Assembly: GCA_900769325.1 (NCBI GenBank)
Contig: CAAGGF010000064.1
Span: 85,475 to 149,474 of the forward strand
Length of the DNA stretch: 64,000 bases
Direction: 5' to 3'
Source of the DNA: Spirochaetia bacterium
Lineage (GTDB): Bacteria; Spirochaetota; Spirochaetia; Treponematales; Treponemataceae
The notes under the pieces: model-generated
What the model was told of the DNA's origin: nothing
The model's database searches: none
Seen by the model: the letters and a program-made list of their open reading frames with translations, nothing else
Part shown: positions 10,501 through 18,939 of the stretch, piece after piece
How the letters are laid out: each line of letters starts with the position of its first letter
Numbering within the stretch: position 1 is the first letter of the stretch
Translations under genes and position numbers: made by a program

Positions 10501-11456
10501 TGGAAGGAATTACAATCACATTAACAGATAACATAAATTTAACTTCAGAAACTGAATGGCAGCCTATAGGATACACAGGAGATTCAAACACCAACTTTAA
10601 TGAGAATAATGGAACATCTTTTAAGGGCACTTTAGACGGAAACGGAAAATCAGTACAATTTGAAATAAACTCATCAACTCAAAAAATGATAGGCCTCTTC
10701 CTGAAAAACGACGGAATAATTGAAAATCTTGTTGTAGAAAAATACACCGCAGACGAAACACAAATCGGATCATCTAGTTCGAAGGTATCACGCGGCGGTG
10801 CTTTCTGCGTTATTAATAACGGCACAATCAGAAACTGCATAAATAAAGCTAATTTTAAAGTGTACACATTTTGGGATGTAGGCGGCATTTGTATGTTAAA
10901 TTACGGAACAATAGAAAACTGCATGAACACAGGAAACATAACAATGACCAACAACGCAGCTGCATGGAAAGGATGTTATCAAAAGGCAGGTGGAATTGCA
11001 GGGCAAAATGAAGGAAATATTTATAACTGCGTTAATACAGGTACTATTTCAACAAATCCACTTGTAGATGCTAGCAACCAGCAGTCAAACCTTTCTGGTA
11101 CAATATCTTCAATGCTGATAAATAATGCTCAAATTAAAAACTGCTACTGGCTAAATAACTGTCTTTTGCGCGGCAGTTCACCAAGCAATCAGGTTGTATA
11201 CTTTAATTCAAGCGGAACAAGTTATGTAGAAAGTTTCCCAGACACTGCAACAGTAGAAAGCTGCGGTTACTTCGAAAGTTTTGCCGCAGATGCAGCCCTT
11301 ACAGCCGGAAATGCAGATTCCTGCAAGTCTTCCCAGACGCTTTCTTACGGCACAACGCTCATAGATGCCCTAAACGGTTATGTAAATGCAAACCCAGATA
11401 AAGAATTAAAACAATGGCAGACCGCAGAAGACGGCACAATTACGCTTAGTTTTTAA
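7530..11456 (+). CDS. Giant lipoprotein with Pmp-like GGGI repeats and GLUG repeats
   Basis: The protein has 1308 residues. A long signal peptide ends in LIFCAC, giving a lipoprotein Cys. The N-terminal 220 residues match the domain in the preceding gene. FFVQGTGGTYTP and DTNNGTYFDPLSTVQKAV introduce the repeat region. Residues about 400-735 carry many GGGIYI, GGGLYV and GGGIAAEG units spaced 20-35 residues apart, the pattern of chlamydial polymorphic membrane protein repeats and of right-handed beta-helices. A second repeat type at about 1088-1180 reads GTIRNCINKANF, GTIENCMNTGNI and GNIYNCVNTGTI with GGI between, which matches GLUG repeats of adhesins. Passenger-like adhesin at the cell surface is the likely role. 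No autotransporter barrel is present; the lipid anchor takes its place. Confidence 0.8.
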   Translation: MKQKKLQKKNLFLLSRIFLSLILCPLIFCACSFQDDTKPQEKTDFVIIKGSVILQGAVPSLVQKNQQNRSAFPSLPEVISYSVTAEKSDGTTANPIFIDSDTGSFEIKLTKGTWTLFGEILKDSNKILTGNTNVEITDNFPIKKDIEIIVKPDSSTGSGTVNLPVNIENTSRIKTAQISWRASSGTTGTQTLDFSSNPSAVFTMGGTDISSGAYTAVFQFFSSEADGKRLLYQCTETVNVCANLCTDSWVKNGTASSPWLTESDGKATFTVTKSLVEKFVQTSFFVQGTGGTYTPKTSASDTNNGTYFDPLSTVQKAVDKIIQINDGETEYSIFIDGTVTAPDTLDSSTTLHFIKIEPQKKLKIKIVSLSSTQAVINANKKAGVMYVLGKNADEKTTLVLQNICLTGGKTQDSDVGGGLKAEHSEITLKSGTVIGTKILPDENGSSDIATSSNYGNFAAKGGGIYLNGCSLIIENGVYICQNYSQNEGGGIAAEGSSKIISNGGIIGFNRASSGGGIYITGGSAELSDCTVSLNNASSNGGGIYIDGSSLTLNAGTVIGNKNATQTAASSAYSNYAFLSGGGIYAINTTVIMNEESCVMYNVTYRDSGGGLYVENGNLTIKNAKINYNYSSIEAYQGSGGGLRLAGSASMTIEGDSEIAYNGSAFKGAGIQLIGTSSCTMNSGSIHYNKNYSRFGGEEGGGVCISSGTIFTMTDGTIYGNKHGTASSHAYGDAIYVDGTLNLSGTAYIASDNDIYLASGKFVTISGNLTGTLPVATLTPNAYDANRTMLQSGGSYTLQKADCDKFAVTKDSVNKKFYRVSFDDSSTTGILKESKLTAKAELPGVKFIPTANAILVSAVQSGGKTMSFTVKKKTADSNGTGTTYKEVTPSKAKIALYQNGSPIKNHSAETTNNTLPEFTLQPWITEGTYSLYMTATVDGIEYSAWEPLSIASQIPISSLSSAPDARYYPLLTAEKSEDFKKLDEWMKNGSTMEGITITLTDNINLTSETEWQPIGYTGDSNTNFNENNGTSFKGTLDGNGKSVQFEINSSTQKMIGLFLKNDGIIENLVVEKYTADETQIGSSSSKVSRGGAFCVINNGTIRNCINKANFKVYTFWDVGGICMLNYGTIENCMNTGNITMTNNAAAWKGCYQKAGGIAGQNEGNIYNCVNTGTISTNPLVDASNQQSNLSGTISSMLINNAQIKNCYWLNNCLLRGSSPSNQVVYFNSSGTSYVESFPDTATVESCGYFESFAADAALTAGNADSCKSSQTLSYGTTLIDALNGYVNANPDKELKQWQTAEDGTITLSF

Positions 11457-11494
11457 TTTTGACGAAAAACAACAATAAAGTAGAGGTATAAAAG

Positions 11495-14035
11495 ATGAGT
11501 TTAATAAAATTATGGCATAAAAAAAACGGCAGCCACCAGACAAAAAAATATCTTTTACCGATTTTTACGGCAGTGTGTGTGGCGGCACTTTTTTTTACAA
11601 GTTGTGCAAATTCCACAGATTCCATAGATTCTTCTGACAGCAAAAAAGAAACTTTCACCATAACGGTAAAAACGCAGAACATTACTTCAAAGACAGAAAC
11701 AAAAAATAGAAGTGCATTTCCAGCACTTTCCGACTCGGAATATTACACTCTTTCTTACAAAACAGGAGAAAGTGAAAGCTGGAAGTCTCTTGACGGAACT
11801 TTTCCAGACTACCAGATGATCATAATTCCTGGAACATATACACTTAAACTTGACGTATATTCTGATGCAGGAAAAACAAATCACATTCTTACAGGGAATA
11901 ACAGCCTTACTGTTACAAGCGGAATGGAAAATGCAGACGTTTCGTTCATCTTGCAGCCACCAGAAAATTCTACAGGAAACGGAAGTGTAAGTCTTGTCCT
12001 TAGTGCAGAAACAGACACTCAGATTACAACATTTGAAATAAACTCAGACAAATCAGCCTTAACACTAACCTGGACAAAAGATGACACAGAAACTTCTTAC
12101 ACAAAAGGAACGATAACCGCAGATTCCGTTCCTACAGGAACATATCATCTTACAATCTATGGAAAAACAACTACTGACGAAACAGTTTATGTACGCTCAG
12201 AAACGCTTACCGTCTGGGAAGGCCTTGAATCAAGCGTCTGGATTTTTGCAGACGGCACTTCTTCAAATGAACTTAAAATAAAACCAGATGACCTTTATTC
12301 TACATTTTATGTAAAAGGTTCATCGGGTACATACAACTTTTACACGGCAGACGGCATTTTTGGTAATGTAGAAGCAAGCGACACAAACAGCGGAAGCATA
12401 GACAATCCCCTTCAAACTGTAAGTGCGGCTGTAAAAAAATGCGTTTTTTCGGGTATGCCATATACAATTTATGTAGACGGAACTGTAAGTGAAGTTTCAG
12501 ACGAATCTAGTGATCCAACAGCCATTTCCATAACAAACGGAAAGAATATCACTATAAAATCTGTTAATCCTTCAGGAGGAACAAAACCTGTCATTCAAGG
12601 GGACGGAAACGGACGCATTATTTTTGCAAGCGGAACTGTCTTTCTTGAAGACCTTGTACTTAAAGGCGGAGGCAAAACGAATTTCGGCGGAGGAATCTAT
12701 GTAGATTCTACTGGGGTGCTTACTATGAAAAACTGTACCATAACAGATTGTAATGCTACGAATTTCGGAGGAGGAATCTACCTAACGGCAAATGCAACAC
12801 TTATAGATTGTACATTCTCCGGCAACACTGCCACAAATGGAAAAGCCCTTTACTTACAAAACGGAACTCTCAACCTAAACGGAAAAATCCAAAGCGGTAC
12901 AGATGATTTTTACATAACTACAGGAAAAACTATTACCATACAAAGTCCGCTTTCCACAGATTCTTCCATTGTTGTAACGCCGTCTGACTATACAGTTGGT
13001 ACGCAGATTTTGCAGGCAGGCACTGGTGAGAATCTTGAAAATGAAGTTAACAAATTTAAAGTTTCTGATGATAAATGGCTGATTTCTTCTATCGGAATAC
13101 TTTTTTCTCTTGAAACAACTTCTTTATCCGCAGAAGACAATATAGCAATTTTTACAAACATTCCTGCCGGATGTGAAGCAACTGTAAATTTAGACAATTT
13201 ATCTCAAACAGACTGGCAAGGTCAAAAAACTGCAGAAATAAAAGGAGATGTCACGCTCACTGCCGCAACTGAAACGACCATCCAGAATTATGCAACCAGC
13301 GTATTTACCGTAAAAAGTGGCGGAACACTTACATTAAATAGCAATGTTACATTACAGACAACCTATGCAGGCATTACTGTTACTGTAGAAGATGGTGGAA
13401 CTCTAGTACTTGACGGTGCAACAATTACCTCAACATCAACTATGTCTCCAACAGGTGTACAAGTCACAAATGGAACATTAATTATAAATAGCGGAAAAGT
13501 AACTGGTTTGAAAGGTTCACCTATTGTGGCAACAAACAGCATCGTCACTATAACAGGCGGAGAAATCAGCACTAATAATTCTAATGTAAAACTTACAAAC
13601 TGCCAGGCGGATATAAGTGACTTAACTGTCTCTGGAAACTCAACAATGTATAATGGAGGTGGCATAAAAATCTCTGGCGATGGAGAATATACATTTAAAG
13701 ACTGTAAGATTACAAACAACTCTACTACTTACGGGAATGGCGAGAACGGATATGGTGGCGGAATCTACATTGACACTACGGGAACAGTAACATTTACAAA
13801 CTGCACTATTACTGGAAATACCGCAAAAGATAATCTTACATCAAGTAAAGGCGGTGGAATTTATCTGAAATCAGGAACACTCACAACAACCGGCTGCACT
13901 ATAAGCAGCAACACAACAACAAACGGCACAGCAGAAGTGACAGGTTCCGGCTCCCAAATATATGCCGTTGCTGGTTCTGTCTATAACGAAGAAACGCTTA
14001 AAGAAGACATGATAATTGACACATACAGTGAATAA
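11495..14035 (+). CDS. Large beta-helix lipoprotein, last of the cluster
   Basis: The protein has 846 residues and starts after AGAGG. Its signal peptide ends in the lipobox FFTSC. A beta-sandwich N-terminus leads into STFYVKGSSGTYNF and SDTNSGSIDNPLQTVSAAV, the same introductory module as in the two preceding proteins. GGGIYVDSTGVLTMKNCTI, GGGIYLTANATLIDCTF and GGGIYIDTTGTVTFTNCTI are clear parallel beta-helix repeats with the inner G-G-G-I turn, in two blocks at about residues 385-450 and 710-800. It ends without a membrane segment or barrel. It closes the plus-strand block; 73 bases later a convergent toxin gene ends. I infer an adhesin-like surface lipoprotein. Confidence 0.78.
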   Translation: MSLIKLWHKKNGSHQTKKYLLPIFTAVCVAALFFTSCANSTDSIDSSDSKKETFTITVKTQNITSKTETKNRSAFPALSDSEYYTLSYKTGESESWKSLDGTFPDYQMIIIPGTYTLKLDVYSDAGKTNHILTGNNSLTVTSGMENADVSFILQPPENSTGNGSVSLVLSAETDTQITTFEINSDKSALTLTWTKDDTETSYTKGTITADSVPTGTYHLTIYGKTTTDETVYVRSETLTVWEGLESSVWIFADGTSSNELKIKPDDLYSTFYVKGSSGTYNFYTADGIFGNVEASDTNSGSIDNPLQTVSAAVKKCVFSGMPYTIYVDGTVSEVSDESSDPTAISITNGKNITIKSVNPSGGTKPVIQGDGNGRIIFASGTVFLEDLVLKGGGKTNFGGGIYVDSTGVLTMKNCTITDCNATNFGGGIYLTANATLIDCTFSGNTATNGKALYLQNGTLNLNGKIQSGTDDFYITTGKTITIQSPLSTDSSIVVTPSDYTVGTQILQAGTGENLENEVNKFKVSDDKWLISSIGILFSLETTSLSAEDNIAIFTNIPAGCEATVNLDNLSQTDWQGQKTAEIKGDVTLTAATETTIQNYATSVFTVKSGGTLTLNSNVTLQTTYAGITVTVEDGGTLVLDGATITSTSTMSPTGVQVTNGTLIINSGKVTGLKGSPIVATNSIVTITGGEISTNNSNVKLTNCQADISDLTVSGNSTMYNGGGIKISGDGEYTFKDCKITNNSTTYGNGENGYGGGIYIDTTGTVTFTNCTITGNTAKDNLTSSKGGGIYLKSGTLTTTGCTISSNTTTNGTAEVTGSGSQIYAVAGSVYNEETLKEDMIIDTYSE

Positions 14036-14108
14036 TAATCGCAGGTAAAAGACTATTGCAAGACAGTTTATGCAAATAGCAGACCGGTAAAAAGAAACCG
14101 TCACTTTT

Positions 14109-14372
14109 CTAATCTTCGTAATGACCGCGACATGTTTTTATCAGTATTTTATTTTCTGCCATACTATAAACAAGACGATTTTCTTTGTCGATACGGCGGC
14201 TGTATTCTCCGTCCTTGTGCTTCAGTTTTTCAGGCTTGCCTTCACCTTCAAGTGCACCGTCACGGGAAATACTTTTTAAGAGTTTGTTAATTTTTTGAAG
14301 GGTCTTTTTGTCTTGAGTCTGCCAGTAAAGATAGTCGTCCCAGCCTTCTTCTGAAAAAGTAATTTCGCTCAT
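14109..14372 (-). CDS. yoeB: YoeB-type toxin mRNA interferase
   Basis: The protein has 87 residues, the normal length for the Txe/YoeB family of RelE-fold toxins, which cut mRNA in the ribosomal A site. The typical start (ITFSEEGWDDYLYWQTQDKK) and centre (GKPEKLKH) are present. The catalytic residues of the family can be placed: Glu48 in GKPEKL, Arg66 in NRLVYS and the C-terminal His84-Tyr85 pair in RGHYED. The start codon overlaps the stop of the antitoxin gene (ATGA, four bases), so translation is coupled. All active-site residues are intact, so the toxin is probably functional when not held by its antitoxin. Confidence 0.95.
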   Translation of the reverse strand: MSEITFSEEGWDDYLYWQTQDKKTLQKINKLLKSISRDGALEGEGKPEKLKHKDGEYSRRIDKENRLVYSMAENKILIKTCRGHYED

Positions 14373-14629
14373 TCTGCGGCCATCGCCTCAAGTTCTTCCA
14401 TTGTCTTCACGACAACTTTACCCTGTCGAATCTGCTCGTCTGCCAAATCAAGGCGGGCAAGATATGCAGCGTTGTTCCTTGCTTTTTCAAGTTCCTTATA
14501 GTCTTTTTCCGAAAGAATTACAACATTTTTGTTTTCCTTGCGCGGAACGATTACAGGTTCGCCGTTAAAAGCCATGTCAAAATATTTTTTTATGTTTGCG
14601 CGGATATCAATCTGTTTTGCTACTGTCAT
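14369..14629 (-). CDS. yefM: YefM-type antitoxin
   Basis: The protein has 86 residues and belongs to the Phd/YefM family. The N-terminal part (DIRANIKKYFDMAFNGEPVIVPRKENKNVVILSEKDYKELE) is the DNA-binding and dimerisation fold. The acidic helical C-terminus is the part that wraps the toxin in the family. A strong GGAGGTG ribosome site stands six bases before the ATG. It is the first gene of a two-gene operon with the toxin, the usual order. Family knowledge says the YefM dimer, with YoeB as co-repressor, binds its own promoter; matching operator repeats are seen upstream. Confidence 0.95.
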   Translation of the reverse strand: MTVAKQIDIRANIKKYFDMAFNGEPVIVPRKENKNVVILSEKDYKELEKARNNAAYLARLDLADEQIRQGKVVVKTMEELEAMAAE

Positions 14630-14647
14630 ATTACACCTCCAAAAAAA

Positions 14648-14719
14648 GTACTGTTTTATGTACTAAAAAGCGTACAGTTTTTACAATTTAAAGATATTCG
14701 CTTTTTGTTGATAAGTCAA
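14648..14719 (-). promoter_or_regulatory. Promoter and operator region of yefM-yoeB
   Basis: Three GTAC cores (14648-14651, 14660-14663, 14672-14675) are spaced exactly 12 bases start to start. The YefM-YoeB operator of E. coli uses TGTACA palindromes with the same 12-base centre distance, so these are likely repressor sites. On the minus strand TTGTAA (14681-14686) and TACATA (14657-14662), 18 apart, form one promoter overlapped by the cores. TTGACT (14714-14719) and TATCTT (14691-14696), 17 apart, form a second possible promoter just upstream. Confidence 0.65.
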
Positions 14720-14755
14720 TCTGTTTTTCCTGATTTGAGTCAGACAAAATTTTGC

Positions 14756-15991
14756 TTACAAAAAGAAGTGAACCAAAGTCTTTGCATCTTTTATGATGTT
14801 TTCGATTTTTGCGTATTCGTTTGGGGTGTGGGCACATTCATCGAGCGTACTCCAGACTGCACACGAATAACCGAGTTTCCTGAATTCTGCAGCAACAGTT
14901 CCGCCGCCAATTCCGATGCAAACCGGAGCAATTTTGTGCACTTTTTTAATCGATTCTGAAAGTTTTTTCACGACCAAAGAATTTTTATCTGTCTGAGGGC
15001 TTTCGTTCTGCTGAAGAATTTCGTAACAAACCTGAACACCAAATTTTTTCTCGCACTTTTTGCAGAGTTTTTCTATTTTTGAAAGAACATAATCAACTGA
15101 ATAACACGGAAGAATTCTTGAATCTACGCAGAAAACATCTTCTCCCGGAATAATATTTACCCCCTGGACATTTTCAAAACGCATAGTCGGCTGAAAAGTC
15201 GAATAGTCGGGCTGAAAAAGAGGATTTCGTTTTTTAAACTTTTTCTCAAAACCGTTAATCTTCAACGCAAGATAACTTCCAGCAATCGAAGCATTTTTTC
15301 CGGTATCTGGGCGGCTTCCATGAACCTGTTTTCCAAAAATGTGAAATTTAAGCCACAGAATATTTTTTTCAGCAATTTCGATCGTCCGCCCCAAAGAATC
15401 TCCACCGTCAGGAATCAGAATTAAATCTTCTTTTTTAAACAAGTCTGTATTTTTTAAAAGCCATGAAACACCGTATTCACTTCCAGTTTCTTCATCAGCC
15501 ATAAAAAGAAGTTTTACAGTGTGCGAAGGTTTTTGGGAATTTTTTAAATATGCAAGAGAAGCAAAAACTGAACTTACAAGTCCCTGCTGATTATCTTCAA
15601 CGCCTCGACCGAAAATTTTACCGTCTTTTACAACCGCTTCCCACGGATTTGTATTCCATGAAGAAATTTCACCAACCGGAACGACATCAAGATGAGACAT
15701 ACACCAGACAGAATATTCATCGCTTTCACCAGCAATCGTAACGACTATATTCGGTCTGAAACCGCATGAAACCCTTGAATCAGGTGCGTTATAGCGTTTT
15801 ATGTCAGTAAAACCTTTTTCTTTAAGCCATTTTTCAAGTGCAAGTGCCTTTTCTTCTTCGCCGTCTCCTCCGTTTTCCGGGGAAAGGGCTTTGTGGTTTG
15901 TCAAAAGGCTTTCAAGAAAAATCATTTCGTTTTCTGAAGAATCTATAAAATCGTTCAGTTTTTTTAAAATTTCATCTTTTGCATCGCTCAT
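14756..15991 (-). CDS. M20 family metallopeptidase (dipeptidase-like)
   Basis: This 411-residue protein has the M20/ArgE/DapE fold: a zinc catalytic domain split by a dimerisation lid. The metal and catalytic residues are visible: His100-Leu-Asp102 (SHLDVVP), Asp133 in GVEDNQQG, Glu167-Glu168 in ADEETGSEYG, Asp195 in IPDGGDS and a late His388 in ECAHTPNEY. Such enzymes cleave dipeptides or acylated amino acids in the cytoplasm. No signal peptide is seen. The first codon overlaps the stop of galE by four bases, which makes it the last gene of the long minus-strand run. The exact substrate cannot be read from the sequence. Confidence 0.88.
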   Translation of the reverse strand: MSDAKDEILKKLNDFIDSSENEMIFLESLLTNHKALSPENGGDGEEEKALALEKWLKEKGFTDIKRYNAPDSRVSCGFRPNIVVTIAGESDEYSVWCMSHLDVVPVGEISSWNTNPWEAVVKDGKIFGRGVEDNQQGLVSSVFASLAYLKNSQKPSHTVKLLFMADEETGSEYGVSWLLKNTDLFKKEDLILIPDGGDSLGRTIEIAEKNILWLKFHIFGKQVHGSRPDTGKNASIAGSYLALKINGFEKKFKKRNPLFQPDYSTFQPTMRFENVQGVNIIPGEDVFCVDSRILPCYSVDYVLSKIEKLCKKCEKKFGVQVCYEILQQNESPQTDKNSLVVKKLSESIKKVHKIAPVCIGIGGGTVAAEFRKLGYSCAVWSTLDECAHTPNEYAKIENIIKDAKTLVHFFL

Positions 15992-16962
15992 TTTACAAAA
16001 TCCTTATAAACATTCCATGTTGAAGAAACGAGAGTGTCGACATCAGAATATTTTGGTTCCCAGTTTAAAAGTTCTTTTGCCTTTTTTGAAGTTGCATAAA
16101 GACTTTCAGGGTCGCCAGCTCGACGCTCATCATCAACTGCCGGAATTTCTTGTTTTGAAATTCGTCTTGAAGCGTCGATTAATTCTTTTACAGTAGTGCC
16201 TTTTTCAGTTCCAAGGTTCAGTTTGATACTTTCACCTTTTTTTGAAATATAATCGAGGGCTTTTACATGTGCATCTGCCAAATCTGTAACATGAACATAA
16301 TCTCGAATACAAGTTCCGTCACGAGTTGCGTAATCCGTTCCAAAAATTTTTAATTCTTTACGCATTCCACAGGCACATTCCATAATTCGCGGCAAAAGAT
16401 TTTCCGGTTTTTGCTCAAGCCCGTGAACAACTCCTTCAGGGTCGTATCCGGCGGCGTTAAAATATCGCAAAGCAGCAAATTTCAAGCCCTTGATTTTGTC
16501 GTACCACTCCATAAATTCTTCTATTTTAAGTTTTGTAAAGCCGTAATAATTTACAGGATTTTTCGGATGGTCTTCATCAATCGGAAGATATTCAGGTTCC
16601 CCAAAAACTGCCGCACTCGAACTGAAAATCATTTTTAAACATCCGTGTTTTACAGCCTGATTCATTATATTCAAAGTTCCTGTAATGTTGTTCACGGAAT
16701 ATTTTTCAGGACTTACCATGCTTTCCCCGGCTGCCTTAAACGCTGCAAGATGAACGAACGCATCAAAACCTCTTGAAAATGCTTTGTCCAAATCTTCGTT
16801 GATTAAAATATTTCCGTAAATAAATTCATTTTCTTTAAAAAGATTTTCCCGAAGTCCGCTGCTTAAATTGTCAAAAACAGTAACTTCATGACCGTTTTTC
16901 ATCATTTCTTTTACGACATGACTTCCAATGTAGCCTGCTCCGCCAATTACCAAAACTTTCAT
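15988..16962 (-). CDS. galE: UDP-glucose 4-epimerase
   Basis: The protein has 324 residues and belongs to the extended short-chain dehydrogenase family. It interconverts UDP-glucose and UDP-galactose with bound NAD, supplying sugar nucleotides for surface glycans. The N-terminal NAD motif is GGAGYIG (residues 7-13). The catalytic Ser lies in FSSSAAVFGE (about 116) and the Tyr-xxx-Lys pair in YGFTK (Tyr140, Lys144). The PVNYYG and ARDGTCIRDYVHVTD segments are typical of GalE. I chose the ATG at 16962 because GGGGGA lies just upstream; an earlier in-frame start would place that ribosome site inside the gene. Confidence 0.93.
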   Translation of the reverse strand: MKVLVIGGAGYIGSHVVKEMMKNGHEVTVFDNLSSGLRENLFKENEFIYGNILINEDLDKAFSRGFDAFVHLAAFKAAGESMVSPEKYSVNNITGTLNIMNQAVKHGCLKMIFSSSAAVFGEPEYLPIDEDHPKNPVNYYGFTKLKIEEFMEWYDKIKGLKFAALRYFNAAGYDPEGVVHGLEQKPENLLPRIMECACGMRKELKIFGTDYATRDGTCIRDYVHVTDLADAHVKALDYISKKGESIKLNLGTEKGTTVKELIDASRRISKQEIPAVDDERRAGDPESLYATSKKAKELLNWEPKYSDVDTLVSSTWNVYKDFVK

Positions 16963-16977
16963 AATTTCCCCCAATGT

Positions 16978-18936
16978 TTATAAATTTTCCATCGCTTTTT
17001 CCCACGCGATGTTAAGTTCTTCAATTTTTAAAGAAATTTCATCGATTTGAGACTGAACCTGCTTTGCCTTTGCCCCGTTTGAATAAACTTCAGGATTCGC
17101 CATTTTTGCTTCCAATGCCGATTTTAATTCTTCCTGTTTTGAAATTTCTTCTTCAAGACGCGAAACTTCTTTTTCAGCCTTTCGTTTTTCAGCCTCGATT
17201 TTTTTCTGTTCTTCCCAGGAAAGTCGCCCGGAATTTTCAAGATTTACCGATTTTTTTTCTGATTCAGAAACTGTTTTTTCCTTTAAGCCGGAATTAAAAC
17301 TGAAATTTCCGACAGTGCCTTCTGATTCTGCTTTAAGCCGCTCAAGGTAATAGACATAATCGCCCGGAAATTCGCGGTATTTTCCGTTTTTCAGCTCCAA
17401 AACCTTTGTTGAAAGATTTTCGATAAAACCTCGGTCGTGGCTTACAAAAATTACAGTTCCGCCGAAATCCTTCAGTGCATCAAGCAAAACATCTTTTGAA
17501 TGAATGTCGAGGTGGTTTGTAGGTTCGTCTAAAATCAAAAGATTATTTTCGCTCAAAAGAAGAATTAAAAGTGCGATTCTAGATTTTTCACCGCCGCTTA
17601 AAACATCCAAAGATTTAAAAACATCGTCTCCGCGGAACAGAAAAGCGCCCAAAAGATTTCTCACTTTAGGAATAAGGTCAAAAGGCGCTTTTTTTTCGAC
17701 AAAATCAAGGACAGTTTCTTTCCCGGAAATTGTTTCTGCATTATCCTGACTGAAATAACCGATTTTTACACCGGAACCGACTTCGATTTCGCCTGAAAAA
17801 TCTTTGTCGCAGCCTGAAAGAATTCTTAAAAGCGTTGATTTTCCTTCACCGTTTGCACCAGCAACGACAAGACGCTCGCCGTTTTCAAGAGTAAGATTTA
17901 AATCGTTTAAAATATTTTTTTTGCCGTCGTAAGATTTTGTAATCCCTGAAAGACGCAAAACGATTTTCCCAGAATGAGGAGCAGGAGGAAAACTGAAATG
18001 AATTTTTTTAAGGCTTTCTGGAATTTCGATTTTATTCTGAAGAATTTTATCAAGTGCTTTCTGCCTGTCCTGAGCCTGTGAGGCTTTTGTTGCCTGAACA
18101 CCGAAACGGCGGATAAAATCTTCGAGTTTTGCAATTTCATCCTGCTGCTTTTCGTATTCTGCAATCAAAGTTTTAAGTTCGACTTCACGGATTTTTTCGT
18201 AATTTGTAAAATTTCCTTTGTAGCGTTTTAAATCTCCGTTAAAAAGTTCGTAGACTTCATTTACCGTAACATCAAGAAAATACCTGTCGTGACTTACAAG
18301 AAGAAAAGCACCTTTATAATTTAAAAGAAAAGATTCAAGCCATGTGCGTGCTTCAAGGTCAAGATAGTTTGTAGGTTCATCGAGAAGAAGAATGTCTGGA
18401 TTCTGCATTAAGACTTTTGCAAGTGCAATTCTCATCTGCCAGCCGCCTGAAAATTCTTCTGTCTGCCGTGAAAAATCTTCCCGTTTAAAACCAAGCCCCA
18501 AAAGAACGCTCTCCTGAACTGCACTCCTTCTGTGCCAGCCGGATTCTTCAAGAGAAGTCATCAATTCACTCTGCCTTTCAAGAAGAAAATCAGTGTTTCC
18601 TTCGCCGTTTTTTAATTTTTCACCGATTTCATCAATCTGATTCTGCAAATCATACCCGAACTGAAAAGCCTTGTCTGCTTCCTGTAAAAGCGTAAGTCCG
18701 TGGTGAGTAAGTCCGTTCTGCGGAAGATATGCAATTCTGGCATCTTTTGAACAGACTCTTTTTCCCGAATCAGGAGAAGTAAGACCTGCCATAACTTTTA
18801 TTAAAGTTGATTTTCCGGCACCGTTTGCACCTGTCAAAGCGGCTTTTGTTCCGGTCTGCATATTTACGCTGACATTTTTTAAAATATCTCTGTCGCCGAA
18901 TGAAAGCGAAACCTGTGAAAATTGTACAAATGCCAT
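16978..18936 (-). CDS. ABC-F family ATPase
   Basis: The protein has 652 residues with two ATP-binding cassettes and no membrane segments, the plan of ABC-F proteins that act on ribosomes rather than in transport. Walker A motifs are GANGAGKST (about 36-44) and GANGEGKST. Signature motifs are FSGGWQMRIALAK and LSGGEKSRIALL. Both Walker B segments read LLLDEPTNYLDLEA and LILDEPTNHLDIHS. A charged helical linker between cassettes (FRRFGVQATKASQAQDRQKALDKI) is the part that reaches the peptidyl-tRNA site in the family. The C-terminal 100 residues form a coiled coil, as in Uup/YdiF-type members. Whether it is a translation factor or gives antibiotic protection cannot be told. Confidence 0.9.
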   Translation of the reverse strand: MAFVQFSQVSLSFGDRDILKNVSVNMQTGTKAALTGANGAGKSTLIKVMAGLTSPDSGKRVCSKDARIAYLPQNGLTHHGLTLLQEADKAFQFGYDLQNQIDEIGEKLKNGEGNTDFLLERQSELMTSLEESGWHRRSAVQESVLLGLGFKREDFSRQTEEFSGGWQMRIALAKVLMQNPDILLLDEPTNYLDLEARTWLESFLLNYKGAFLLVSHDRYFLDVTVNEVYELFNGDLKRYKGNFTNYEKIREVELKTLIAEYEKQQDEIAKLEDFIRRFGVQATKASQAQDRQKALDKILQNKIEIPESLKKIHFSFPPAPHSGKIVLRLSGITKSYDGKKNILNDLNLTLENGERLVVAGANGEGKSTLLRILSGCDKDFSGEIEVGSGVKIGYFSQDNAETISGKETVLDFVEKKAPFDLIPKVRNLLGAFLFRGDDVFKSLDVLSGGEKSRIALLILLLSENNLLILDEPTNHLDIHSKDVLLDALKDFGGTVIFVSHDRGFIENLSTKVLELKNGKYREFPGDYVYYLERLKAESEGTVGNFSFNSGLKEKTVSESEKKSVNLENSGRLSWEEQKKIEAEKRKAEKEVSRLEEEISKQEELKSALEAKMANPEVYSNGAKAKQVQSQIDEISLKIEELNIAWEKAMENL

Positions 18937-18939
18937 AAA

